From contig CM060691.1 of the NCBI GenBank assembly GCA_030686995.1, forward strand, positions 89,587,055 to 89,651,054: a stretch of DNA of 64,000 bases, written 5' to 3'. Of the stretch, positions 12,860 through 24,595 are shown piece by piece. The notes beneath the pieces were generated by a model. That model had not been told where the DNA came from. It saw only the letters and a list, made by a program, of their open reading frames with translations, and did no database searches. The position numbers and the translations under genes were made by a program. This DNA is from Artemisia argyi. Its lineage: Eukaryota; Streptophyta; Magnoliopsida; Asterales; Asteraceae. Numbering within the stretch: position 1 is the stretch's first letter; every line of letters begins with the position of its first letter.

Positions 12860-13967
12860 ATGCCTCCCGAAAATTTCTCCGATCACAAGGAAACCCTTAA
12901 GTACTTGCCCAAACACCATAGGACCAAAGGTCTTACTAAAGATCAAGTTGAAACCTTTAAGAGTCTAGAAAAACGCTATGTTCATGAAGGAAGAACCATT
13001 GATCCATCCTTCCTAGAGGGAACATCCATTCGCCAAAACTTTGCCGCAATCAACTTTGATTGTCTTCTAGACATCGATGAGCAAATTTACCCTAGGTTTA
13101 TCTTAGAATTCTATGCAACCTTAAGCCTTTTCTTCGATGACGATGGTGAATTCTCACTAACCTTTAAAACCAATCAAATTCCAAACATCATATCCTTGAA
13201 AGATTTTGCAACAATTCTTGGTGTCCCTAATGTTGGTACATGTCTCTATACGGATAAGTGGCCTCTTTCTAGTCTTGACTCCATAGAGCGTTTTCATCCA
13301 TACAACACTCCTCTTGCGAATAAGGAAGCAATTCGTGAGCATCTATTTGTTAGAACCTCAACAACTAGGAAGAATCGTTCGGGTAATGAGGTAGATAAGG
13401 ACCCTTTTGGTATGGAAATCAATCAGCTCAAACCTCAATTTAATAAATGGGAAGAAATTCTTAGATCCAACATTATAAGTTCCATAGGAAATAGATCATG
13501 TCAACACATGTCTTAGCTACATGCTCTATAGCATTTCCACCGGTCAATAGTTTAACTTAGCCTATTACCTCGCCAAAAGAATGGCCGACATACCCTTGGT
13601 AGGAACAACCACTCTTCCTTATTGAATGCTTCTCAACCGCCTCTTTAAAGCAATCTCACCCATTCCTCGTAACGATAAAGGAATATGCCTTGACTATTCT
13701 CTCGTTCCTCACATCTTCGTCCCTCTAAGTGATAAACGAGTCTTCAAAGCTAAGGGCAAACGTACTCGCTCACCTTCACCATCATCATCATCATCCGACA
13801 TGAGCGAGGACGATAAACTTCCTAACTCTAAGTTACCCCCTTTAGACTACCTTCAAGAACTCCCCGTCATTGACAATGCATCCGAAGAATTCAAGCAAAC
13901 CAAAGGAATTTTCAAGTGCTTTGGAAGGTACCTAAGTAAGCTCAATAAGAAGATAGACCGTTTGTGA
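12860..13967 (+). pseudogene. Extra ORF 1 downstream of pol (plant transposon / 'envelope-like' type), broken
   Basis: The frame starts MPPENFSDHKETLKYLPKHH and includes 'INFDCLLDIDEQIYPRFI', 'EFYATLSLFFDDDGEF' and 'ILGVPNVGTCLYTDKWPLSS'. That is the pattern of the plant 'putative transposon protein' domain, in which a Y(P)-type helix block precedes a short conserved 'LG(V/L)P' segment. The frame shifts near 13490, then has a TAG at about 13552 and a TGA at about 13624, and ends in a serine-rich and acidic tail with TAG-free sequence to 13967. A splice-acceptor-like 'ttttctag' lies just before the ATG, so translation from a spliced RNA is conceivable. Function in the retroelement is unknown; 'envelope-like' is only a positional label. 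Confidence 0.65.
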
Positions 13968-14329
13968 GATACGTAATTAAGGAGTGTTTGGCTTATGAAG
14001 GTTTTAGAACTTTGTATGTGTTAAACTATGTGATTTGTATTAGTTTGCACGTTCATGTGTTATTACGTTTGTCGGAACATGTTTTGTATGAGCTTTTATG
14101 CATAATGACAATATTTGAGGTGTTTGTCAATTTTTATGCTTATAGTAAATTTCACTAAGTTTAGTGAAAATCGCTAGCCCCCGGTCAAAGTCCTATGGTA
14201 TGCGTGTTTACATGTCCATTTTTTGCATTGCCTAACCACATATGCATTATATTTTTGATTTTAGGAGTTTTCGAAAAATTTGAAGATCATCTCACGGGTC
14301 AAAATCGCGGACTGTGTAGTTTTTCAGGT

Positions 14330-14470
14330 CTAACGGATCTAGCGGCACCCTAAAATGGGTTCCGCCAGTGTAATTTCTTGGCAACCCAGAAATAGCCCAA
14401 CGGACCAAACGAAACCCAAAACAGGGTTCCGCCTGTGTATCGCGAGGGTTCCGCCAGTCACCTGCAGAAA
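14330..14470 (+). repeat. GC-rich GTTCCGCC block, internal copy 2
   Basis: Three 'GGTTCCGCC' units plus 'GCGGCACCC' lie about 350 bp before extra ORF 2. Like internal copy 1, the block is bordered by CTGCAG. Confidence 0.65.
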
Positions 14471-14809
14471 ATTTTTGTCATTTGTCTTAAGTTCAAAACT
14501 TGTAAAGTGTTAAACCATTATCTTTAGTGAGAAACATATTCCATTACCTCCAATAACCATATTAGGACAACTCTCACTCACTAAAACAATTAGGAAGTCA
14601 CTTCCCGCCAAAAATTCAAATTCAAACAAAACTAACCCAAGGAACCCTTTTAAAGGATCCTTCAAACCATTGGAACATTTTCAACCTAATCACTTCCCAT
14701 GATCACAAAGCATTGAGTGCATATGTTGGTCTTTCACTCCACCCAATTCCATTGGATTGAAATCCAATGATTTGACATGTTCATGATCATTTGAAACCTC
14801 AATCTTTGA

Positions 14810-16033
14810 ATGGTAGAACATCAAATCCAAACACCCATTTCAACATCTCTTTCACCCTATAAATTTGAAAGTTTTGCAACAATTCAAATCACACCATCAC
14901 CATCAAAATTTCCTCTCTCAAAACCTCAAAACCACTCCTTTGAAATGACTAAATCCAACACCTCATCCGAGTCATCAAAATCTTTGGCAAAAACCACTAA
15001 GATTAGTGTTAAACCTTGTTGCTTCAACAAAACCGTCAAGTCAAGCTCATCATCTTCAAGTGATGCTTCACTTAACATTTCTTCACCTATCCAAGATTTC
15101 CTCAACCTTACTACCTCAACACCATCCTCAACACCTTGCAATACGAATGTGATCACTATTCAAGATTTGCTTAATCTTGCTACTCCAACACCCTCTCCAC
15201 AACATTGCAACACCAACATATCCACTATTCCACCACCAACTAGACCTTCAAGCAATTCAACATCACCATCTCAACAAGCTCAACCATCAAAAACTCCATC
15301 ACCCCAATCACCACCACTTACACCAATGAAACTTTTCCATACACCACCAACATCACCACTACCCTATTTGGAAACATTATAAGACCTATCACCTAAATCA
15401 TCAAACCCACCGTCCTTGTTACTCTTTGACACCATTGCTCAAATGGAAACCCAACAACAACCTAGTGAGCAATTAGATGATGAACCCCATCAACAATCAT
15501 TAGTAAAACGGTTGGCTTACCGTTATGCTAGACCATCAATTTTTCCAAATGATCAAGGTCATACACACTCACAATCATTTGTGTTTCACCCAGTTTACAA
15601 AGACCTTCATGGTAATCCTTCCGGCGAACCAAGCTTCCGCCATTTTGTTCAAAACTAAAAACTACAACAACAACAACAACAACCATCAACACAAGAACAT
15701 TCCCAACAATTTGAATCTCTACTTTCTTCTTATAAGAGAATAGAAGCATCCATATGGGAAAAACCTCCAACCCTTAATGATGAGATTGACACTCATTTAA
15801 ACCACCTTCATGCCTTCAAACGTATGGTTGACTCTCAAATCAACCATATTATGGTTTTACAAACAACACTACACTCATCTAGTGAAGGAACCAAAAACAC
15901 CTCCCAACCATCCACATTTGCTCCTTCAAGTTCAAACCATCCACCAACAACAAATCAAACCTCTCTTCCACCAAACTTTCCCCGCCATGGTTACGGACAT
16001 TGCGAAAGAACTGCTCACATTCCGAAGAAATGA
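14810..16033 (+). pseudogene. Extra ORF 2, Ser/Thr/Pro/Gln-rich, with two in-frame stops
   Basis: One frame runs from ATG 14810 to TGA 16033, interrupted only by TAA at 15380-15382 and TAA at 15656-15658. The predicted product (about 405 aa without the stops) is low-complexity: serine, threonine and proline runs, a repeated 'IQDLLNL' (also 'IQDFLNL') motif, then 'LVKRLAYRYARPSIFPND', a Q-rich block and a helical 'IDTHLNHLHAFKRMVDSQI' segment. No known domain was recognised. Both stops are one C-to-T change away from CAA. It is probably a structural or accessory protein of the element, but that is a guess. Confidence 0.55.
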
Positions 16034-16559
16034 TGTTTATTCTAAACCACATTTTGTACCATCTACAATCCTTGTCTCACCCACCTCAACCTTAGAGTCT
16101 CCAAAATGAAACAAAACCGTTTCTTTTGGAAAATGTTTCCCATTTAAACCAACAAACCAAAACCGTGTCACCCTCTCAACCTTCAAAATAAAACCCGCTA
16201 CAATCCACAACACATATTTTCATCCTTAAACAACCTTAGTCTTGTTGTTGGAAAATATTTCTCATTAAGGAAAATGATGATTTCCTTGTAGCTTTTTATG
16301 TTCTTAGTTTATTTTTAGTTTTTTTTTATTTTTAAGAAGTAGGATGATGTCGTCCTAATTTCTTGTCTTTGACTTTCTAAGAGTCAAAATTTTAACATGA
16401 AATGAATTTCATTCTACTACAAGGTTTGCATTGTTTGTTGACCATTTAGTATAATGGGTAAACTATATCTCGCTATGGTAGCATACATATATCTTGTGTT
16501 TTAAAAACTAACATTTCTTTTTGTAGGATCATTATCCATGTTTTCTTTCCTTGATACTC

Positions 16560-16973
16560 CATTTAGGGGAGTAATATTCAAGGGGGAGCATGAGTATTGC
16601 ATTATTCCGCTTCACAACTCTTAGTTGTGTTTTAGACATGAAATGCTTTCATGACTTGTCTTGTGCGGCAACTAACATTTTTTATTGTAGGTTCAAAATC
16701 CATGTCTCATCTCTTGGCACTCCATTTAGGGGGAGTATCGTCCAAGGGGGAGCAAGTGCATACTTCCGCTTCGCTAATCTTCTTTTTGTTTCGATAAAAA
16801 GGGGGAGAATTTATATATAAACTTGTTTTCAAAATTTTTTTTCTTAACTCTTGCATATCACATCATCTTAGCAAAAAACAAGTTTTTATACTAACTTTAT
16901 AAGACTTAACACTAAAACTAGTGGCTTACTTATAAATCAAGTTTGTGTTTTGTCATCAACAAAAAGGGGGAGA
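16560..16973 (+). promoter_or_regulatory. Cluster of polypurine tracts before the 3' LTR
   Basis: AGGGG(G)AG-type tracts occur at about 16565, 16581, 16726, 16744 and 16799. The functional one at about 16963-16973 (AAAAAGGGGGAGA) directly touches the LTR. Extra tracts are typical of SIRE-type elements. Confidence 0.75.
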
Positions 16974-17319
16974 TTGTTAATACAAATATCGCCAAAACAC
17001 GTTATTTATTTTACGATCTTTGCTAAGTTTTGTTAATGACAAAGTATGAACTTTGGCTAATAGTAAATCATCACTTTAGTGTTTAAGTCTTGTTTAACTA
17101 AGGTTTACATTTCCTTTTAAACAAAATATTATTTTATTTCTTTAATTAGAAAGTGTCTTGTCACATCATACATTTATGGCAAGCTTGTATGTTTGACTTG
17201 CCATAACATCTTACACACTTTTGGAAGCTTTCCAAAGTGGATTCAATGTGTTTGACTAGTTGTTGTTGATGTGACTTTGGTTGGTTTGGATTATTTATGG
17301 TAAAACCTACTGCAAGCCT

Positions 17320-17405
17320 GGCGGAACCCTGGGGGTACACGGGCGGAACCCATCTGAGGGTTCCGCCGTATCCGCCAGACCCGCTGGTTGTTTTACTATA
17401 AATAC
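17320..17405 (+). promoter_or_regulatory. LTR promoter region: 11-bp inverted repeat plus TATA box
   Basis: GGCGGAACCCT (17320-17330) pairs perfectly with AGGGTTCCGCC (17357-17367). A TATA box CTATAAATAC follows at 17396-17405. Confidence 0.65.
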
Positions 17406-17700
17406 CAAGCCACTTGTTTGTTTTGGTAATCACTTGAGGACATATTTTCAAATTCTCTCTCAACTAACTCAATAATATTTGACTTGTGTGATCCTCTTAT
17501 GTAGCAAGGGACTTCACAAGATCATTCAAGAAGTTACAAACTTCAACTCTAAAGTTGCAAGTCTTGTTAGCTTTGTCATGTATAAACTTTGGTAGTTTAT
17601 ACTTCATTTGTATCATGTACGTAGAAGTGATCGGTTAGTATTTTAGGCCTCAAAATACATAGTGTGTAGGGAGTTGTTGTACCCTTGTAAAAGAACTAAC

Positions 17701-17835
17701 GGGAGTGGTTGTATCCTTGGTAAAGAACTCGACATCTAGCTTAGTGTCGGTAAAAGTGTAAGCGACGATGGGAGTGGTTGTACCTGTGTAAAAGAACTCG
17801 ACATCTAGCTTAGTGTCGGTAAAAGTGTAAGCGAC
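17701..17835 (+). repeat. Two tandem copies of a roughly 67-bp unit in the LTR
   Basis: Each unit reads 'ggagtggttgtacc/tcc..gtaaagaactcgacatctagc...' and ends 'gtgtaagcgacg'. A partial third copy lies just upstream (17668-17700). It falls downstream of the TATA box, in the R/U5 part. Confidence 0.75.
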
Positions 17836-18036
17836 GTTGTAAAGGTTTCTCCACCGGGAAAGGAGCTTGTTGATTAGTACTTATAACTCTCGAGTTGGAA
17901 ACTCGAGGCGTGGATGTAGGGCAAGGAAAAAGAGTCCTTGTAGCCGAACCACGATAAACAATCGTGTTGTGGTTTGATCGTTTCTTTCTTTATCTTTGCT
18001 TATTACATATTGTCTTTAGTTAGAATTACTAATCAC

Positions 18037-18200
18037 ACGTAAAGCTTTTCAAAGAATTAAACAATAAAGTTGTGTTTATATCTTTAAACAAACGTAAAGC
18101 TTTTCAAAGAACTAAACAAGTAAAGTTAGGATTGTTATTCACACGTAAAGCTTTTCAAAGAATTGAACATGTAAAGTTGTGTTTATATCTTTAAACAAAT
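18037..18200 (+). repeat. Three tandem copies of an 'acgtaaagcttttcaaagaa' unit in U5
   Basis: The unit 'cacgtaaagcttttcaaag' plus 'aattaaacaataaagttgtg' repeats about every 50 bp with small changes. Confidence 0.7.
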
Positions 18201-18268
18201 GTAAAGTTTTTTTAAAGATAATCAAGTTAAAAAGCGGTAAACTATTCAACCCCCTTCTAGTTTTCCCA

Positions 18269-19060
18269 CCTCGTTTGCGTTTTCCCAGCGTTTTCTTTTA
18301 TGTTATGCGACTAACTTGAGGCGTAACGATTTACCCATGTTTCAAACCAACCCTTCCATGTTTCCAATGGCTAGTTTTAGGATTTCAAAGAGATGGTTTG
18401 TGGGTTTGTGTTTGTGGTTTGTGGGTTTACGTTTGTGTGTGTAGCAAATGATGAAGAAGAAGATGCCATTTTTTTTGTCAACAAATAAGAAGAAGATGCA
18501 GTAAATGAAGAAGAAGAAGTGTGTGTGGATTGCGTTTGTGTGTTTGTGGTTTGCAGTTGGGCATCAAATGGCCCTAAACGAAAATTAGGAAGGCTTTTAT
18601 TTGGCTTAACCAAATTTGTTAGAATTAATGTGGTTGTTTTGTATGAATTATGATTAAATTTGGACTAATTAATTTTATTAATGAAGTATTAGATTATTTA
18701 ATAAATGTAATTGTTGAGGGTTGAATTTGTAAATTGTAATTAAAAAAAAAAATGGGTCTCAAAAAGTGGTGTTTTTAATGTTATGTTATTTGGTGTTAAA
18801 ATGATATGACGCTGACGTGACAGGTGTGTTGTTGTTATAATTCTTTAATAGGTATGTTAGGCTTTCTCGAACCCTTTGATGGTCACTACATTTGTCTATC
18901 TCTGGACAATAACACGAAACTAATGGACATACATATCTAAAAGTTTTGCTAGAAACATTGATTTTCATGTCATAAAAATATGGTTGCTAAAATGAATTGA
19001 TGTTCGAATTGATGAATCCCGGGACCCGGGGATGGTAAAAATGGTAAAAGAGCAAAACCA
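18269..19060. other. Intergenic spacer, no gene seen
   Basis: An open stretch on the minus strand (18377-18613) is rich in Ser, Thr, Asn and Gln and has no domain, so I do not call it a gene. Sequence from 18640 on is AT-rich. Confidence 0.5.
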
Positions 19061-19087
19061 TGTATCCCCTTGACTTTTATATATGCC

Positions 19088-19755
19088 ACGGCAACATGTT
19101 TAATATTTTGATTAAAAATTATTTACATATCAAACTTTTTTTAAATAGTAATATATTTTCTATCTTCAATCTTTATTTAATCTAATTGATAAAATTAATC
19201 CTAACAATTTAAAAAAACGCACTTTCATTTTCTTTTTCTTTTCAGATTTAAATTTTTTTCAAACCGTTAATCGTTAAGTAAAAAAAATATACAGTTACGA
19301 CAAGCATTTAATTATCTTTCTATAAATAAGCACTTTGATATACTTTCGATAAAAACTTTTTTCGTGTTTTTCACCTTTTTCTACGTTTTTTTTCATTTTT
19401 TCGTTACTGAAATTTGTGTGAAAAAATCACATTTCATTACACTATGAATATTTCTATATCACAAGTGTCATATATAATTTAACACTAATATCACATTTGA
19501 TATTATTGGGATATTCAAATTAGTATTTAATTACATGTGATTTTTGCAAATTTTAACAACGAAGAAAAAAAAAGATGAAAAAAATATGAAAATTGATTTT
19601 TTTTTTTTTTTTTTTTTTCCGAAAGTATATTAAAGTGCTCATTAATATAAAGATAATTAAATGCTCGTCGCGATAGTGTAATTATTTTCGTTTAACGATT
19701 AACGGTTTAAGAGATATTTAATTATAAAAAATATGTGAAATATTAAAATGCTTTT
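19088..19755. repeat. AT-rich inverted-repeat (MITE-like) element
   Basis: The left arm 'aaaccgttaatcgttaa...gcatttaattatctttctat' (about 19259-19350) is inverted at 19615-19712 ('...aaagataattaaatgctcg...ttaacgattaacggttt'). The outer arms are also weakly inverted. The loop includes a T-run at 19596-19618. Ends and target duplication are unclear. Confidence 0.5.
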
Positions 19756-19805
19756 AGTCTCAGTAATTGATTTTTTTAGATAAAAGGTGGAGATGAGTCC
19801 CGGAA

Positions 19806-19889
19806 AGGAGGGTTTGTATAACAAAGCCCTTAAACATTATCACTTTCAGCTATTGAGATAACAATGGGTCATATTATACAAACCCTCCC
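19806..19889. repeat. Short perfect inverted repeat
   Basis: GGAGGGTTTGTATAA (about 19806-19820) pairs exactly with TTATACAAACCCTCC (about 19874-19888). Possibly a tiny MITE or a relic of one. Confidence 0.5.
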
Positions 19890-19961
19890 TGTATTGTCAC
19901 ATCAGGGTTTCAGCCATGCGTCCAATCACTGGATACCCTCCTTATGAGTTGGTGTGGATTA

Positions 19962-20628
19962 ACGGTGGCAATCGAGTCGTGTTCGGGTTGACTTATTCGG
20001 GTTCACGGGTTGGCGTGTTATCATAACCATTACCCAAACACGACCCATTTATTAATCGTGTCAAGAAACTCAACCATAACTCAAACCTGCATAACACGTG
20101 TAACCCATTTTTGACCCGTTTAACATATTTAAGTAAATAGGTCAAGCGGTAAATAAAGTTGGTGATTTGTCGATTTAACTAATTTAAATGCAAAAATAAT
20201 ATATGAATCTAAAAAATGATAAAAAAAAATAACATACAAAATAACTATGCGACTTCAATGATATCTGGATATAATCGTAATTCACTCATATGTTAAGTAC
20301 ATAACAAAGTACATTAATCCAAATCCAACATAAAATCCAAGTTACATACTTTAATTTTAGTGGTTTATATAATTTAATTTTAGTAGCTTATATACTTAAG
20401 CGGGTTCACGGGTTGACCTGTTTAATACTTACTCAACCCAAACACGACCCGTTTATTAAACGGGTTAGACGGGTTGACCTGTTTTTGACTCAAACTTGTT
20501 TATCTCCAACCCAAACATGTTTAACTTCGTGTCAGGTCCGTATCGTTTATCGTATCGTATCGAAAATCGACTCAACTTGTCCGGATAACAACAGGTCACG
20601 TGGCTCGTGTTTAGATTGCCATTTGGCA
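19962..20628. repeat. hAT-like MITE rich in 'ACCCGTTT' motifs
   Basis: The left end 'ggtggcaatcgagtcgtgtt' is inverted at the right end '...ctcgtgtttagattgccat'. The interior has many 'gggttgacc' and 'aacacgacccgttt' repeats at 19985-20110 and 20400-20560. This is a well-known look for small hAT relatives. I could not confirm an 8-bp duplication. Confidence 0.5.
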
Positions 20629-20760
20629 ATAGTAAAAGATTGTACATAGTAAAAGATTGTACATATAGTCTAGTGATATGACTTAACTATATGTTTAGAG
20701 TGCAATTTACAAGAAGAAGAGTAAGTCCTTTTACTATCCATTTTTCTGAAAAGTTGTCTT

Positions 20761-20769
20761 TTTACTTTT
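20761..20769. other. Left target-site duplication of the Pack-MULE
   Basis: TTTACTTTT directly precedes the left inverted repeat. The identical 9-mer follows the right one at 23094-23102. Confidence 0.9.
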
Positions 20770-21123
20770 GGGTAAATTGCAAAAATGGTCCTTAACGTTT
20801 CACGAAATTGCAAAAACGGGATCGAGACAAAAAGTAGCGCAAAAAAGACACCAACGTTCCACATTTTCGCAAAATCGCCACTGAGAGGCATTTTCCATTA
20901 GTTTTATCGTTAAGTGCCAAGTCACCGAGGGTATTATCGTCATTTCACTGCTTTAAGGTCCACGTGGCATATCACTATTGATTCAGGGATTAAATTTGCA
21001 AAGTTATTTTTATCTTTTATATCACAGCTACCACCACCACCACTCTCTACCATCACACAACCAACACCACCACCCTTTACCCTTCATCTTCATCTTCTCC
21101 GGTGACCAAACCCAGATTCCGGT
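20770..21123 (+). repeat. Left terminal inverted repeat of the Pack-MULE
   Basis: Inverted and near-identical to 22740-23093. It includes the 'aaatggtccttaacgttt' theme and a C-rich 'caccaccaccaccctttacc' stretch. Confidence 0.92.
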
Positions 21124-21420
21124 GACCAAACCCATATTCCATTCACTTTTTTCCTTTTCTTCTTTTTTTACTGTACAACAATCTTCAATTTCGTGAGCTA
21201 AAACAACATATAGATATTTCGATTTCTAGCTCACGAAATATCTATTATGCTAGAACACAAAAGATTTAAAAAACATACAGGAGACACAAAATAAACTTGT
21301 ACTGTGAGAAGCAAGGATGACAAGTCGATAACTAAAATATAAAATACAAAAATTTTCTCAAGATATCACTGAAGAAACAAGATGATAAGTCACAAAACTA
21401 TTCGTTTACCCCAAATATCC

Positions 21421-22648
<1,228 letters not shown>

Positions 22649-22739
22649 CTGACAATTTCACATAGGATTCATGAGAATACGAACTTGAAAAAGAAAAGGA
22701 AAAAGAAAAAGAAAAGGAAAAGAAAAAGGAAAAAAAGTG

Positions 22740-23093
22740 ACCGGAATCTGGGTTTGGTCACCGGAGAAGATGAAGATGAAGGGTAAAGGGTGGTGGTGTT
22801 GGTTTTGTGGTGGTAGAGAATGGTAGTGGTGGTAGATGTGAAATAAAACATAAAAATAACTTTGCAAATTTAGTCCCTGAATCAATAGTGATATGCCACA
22901 TGGACCTTAAAGCAATGAAATGACGATAATACCCTCGGTGACATGGCACTTAACGATGAAACTAACGGAAAAGTCCTCTAAGTGGCGATTTTGCGAAAAT
23001 GTGAAACGTTGGTGTCTTTTTTGCGCTACTTTTTGTCTCGGTCCGATTTTTGCAATTTCGTAAAACGTTAAGGACCATTTTTGCAATTTACCC
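22740..23093 (-). repeat. Right terminal inverted repeat of the Pack-MULE
   Basis: Partner of the left repeat. ORF-like stretches within it (22669-22949) mirror ones in the left arm and are not genes. Confidence 0.92.
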
Positions 23094-23196
23094 TTTACTT
23101 TTCTAAAACATAAAAGCATTGACTAACAAATATAGTCTTTTGGATAGGGTACTACTGTACAAACCCTTTTTAAGTCTTTAATCTTTATGTGCCACT

Positions 23197-23568
23197 CAAT
23201 GTTTTGAAAACCGGGTTCGAAATCGACCCGGTCGAGTCACCGGGCATCGGGTTAACCGGTTAGATGGTTGGACCGCCGGATCAACCCAGTTTTCAATTTA
23301 TTATTATTTTTTTTTACCGGGTCAACCGGTTCGACCGCCGGGTCAACCGGTTCGACCACCGGGTCAACCCGGGTTTTTATTAAGTTTTTTTGAAAAAATG
23401 AAACCCGGCCGAGTTTCGAGAACCGGGTTGACCCGGGTCACTCAAAACCCGGCGGGTCACACCGGTTAACCCGATTTTAGAAACCCGAGTTGTTTTGACC
23501 CGTTTTTTCAGCCAGAAACGGTCGAACCGGTTAACCTGGCCGGGTCGACCCGGGGTTTCAAAACCTTA
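23197..23568. repeat. hAT-like MITE, GC-rich, with 8-bp target duplication
   Basis: The ends are CAATGTTTTGAAAACCGGG and (inverted) TAAGGTTTTGAAACCCCGGG, flanked by a perfect 8-bp duplication GTGCCACT (23189-23196 and 23569-23576). The interior repeats 'ccgggtcaaccggttcgacc'. The 372-bp element has no coding capacity. Confidence 0.85.
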
Positions 23569-23576
23569 GTGCCACT

Positions 23577-24202
23577 GCTCACACTTGATGACCAAGTATA
23601 CATATCCCGTCATATGCACACGTGTTTTTCTATAGTCATACTAGTTACAACTTTATTATGGATACAACTGAAAGTTTATCAAAAAAAATACACACACACG
23701 ATATCTTCTTGTATCTTTAAGCTTTTGTACGTTTATGTATGTGGTCCTTGCACTCTAATTATTTAAGAGCTTATAAAAATACTAAAATAAGATAAATTAT
23801 GGACGTAAACGTGGATTTAATTGCGGACCTAAAAATAAACATGTGTAGATCTAGAGATTGCAACATTACACATTGTTTGTGCATTTAACATTTTAACTCA
23901 TTGCTTACTTAACCTTGATTTTACACGCATGCTAACACCCATGTTTACAAAACAAACAAGGTGTAAGAAGTTGGATTATACGGCAAGTTTATTGCAAGCA
24001 ACATACAGAAAAGCTTTGTGATTTTTTATATCTCGAATACAAAGAGAAATATGTTCGCTCATAAAGAGCTGGCACAACCAAAATCCCAAAATATTTTATA
24101 AAAGAAATGTTTTTGACATACTCGAATGATTTTTGCGCACATCATTTTACATCATTACTAAAATATTGTGAAAGCACTTTAGATAAGGCAAATGTGCAGA
24201 AT
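23577..24202. other. Spacer, no gene seen
   Basis: AT-rich sequence without a recognisable element end or coding domain. The open stretch 23569-23766 shows no homology I recognise. Confidence 0.5.
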
Positions 24203-24506
24203 TAAGAGCACTAGGTAAGGTGTTTATGTTTAATACGTTATAGGTATGTCAACTCAGCATCACGTCATCTTCTCTTTAATAACACACTAATTACTCAAAC
24301 ACCATTTCCTTATAACACATCACTAACATGTTATTAGATCCCACTTTTTTTCTTACATTTTATTATTTCATACAAACACATTTTATATAAAAATTAAAAT
24401 ACGATACATTACAGAAAAAATACGTATAAAGAAAGACATGATACGAGTACATGAAAATAAAATACGATACGATGAAATAAAAATAAAAGATGATATGACA
24501 ATAACA

Positions 24507-24595
24507 CTAATCATTTGAGGTCGTCGTCGATGGGCTAGCTGAAGAAGCCGTCATGCCAAAGTAACGACGTCGAATATCGGCTTTTACTGCTTTTG
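24507..24595 (-). pseudogene. MYB/NAM-like ORF, 3' end beyond the Tekay insertion
   Basis: The frame continues directly from 31203 across the duplicated pentamer and reads 'DIRRRYFGMTASSASPS' to a TAG at 24509-24507. The basic RRRY block before a short serine-rich tail is the usual end of this protein family, so the two parts were one exon before the insertion. Confidence 0.75.

Larger units (their letters stand above)
9328..18268 (+). mobile_element. SIRE-like Copia element, decayed and 5'-truncated, with two extra ORFs
   Basis: About 56 bp of 5' LTR end (9328-9383) match the end of the 3' LTR (18214-18268), both ending in 'caaccc(c/t)cttctagttttcc'. A primer site, gag, RT/RNase H remnants, two downstream ORFs, a cluster of polypurine tracts and a full 3' LTR follow in order. 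This is the SIRE/Maximus layout, which is known for sequence between pol and the 3' LTR. Protease, integrase and most of RT are deleted and the remaining frames carry stops, so it cannot be autonomous. Confidence 0.85.
16975..18268 (+). mobile_element. 3' LTR of the SIRE-like element
   Basis: It starts TGTTAATACAAATATCGCC right after the polypurine tract and ends TTCTAGTTTTCCCA, 1294 bp. It contains a GC-rich hairpin (17320-17367), a TATA box (17396) and two sets of tandem repeats (17701-17835, 18037-18200). The 5-bp target duplication cannot be checked because the 5' end is truncated. Confidence 0.85.

Noticed and set aside
18377..18613. Minus-strand Ser/Thr/Asn-rich ORF as a gene
   Set aside because: Low-complexity composition, no domain, no splice or promoter support.
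20978..21196. ORFs in the Pack-MULE inverted repeats (also 22658-22949)
   Set aside because: They mirror each other in both arms, are low-complexity and fit no family. They might be read as a leader of a chimeric transcript, but that is not supported here.
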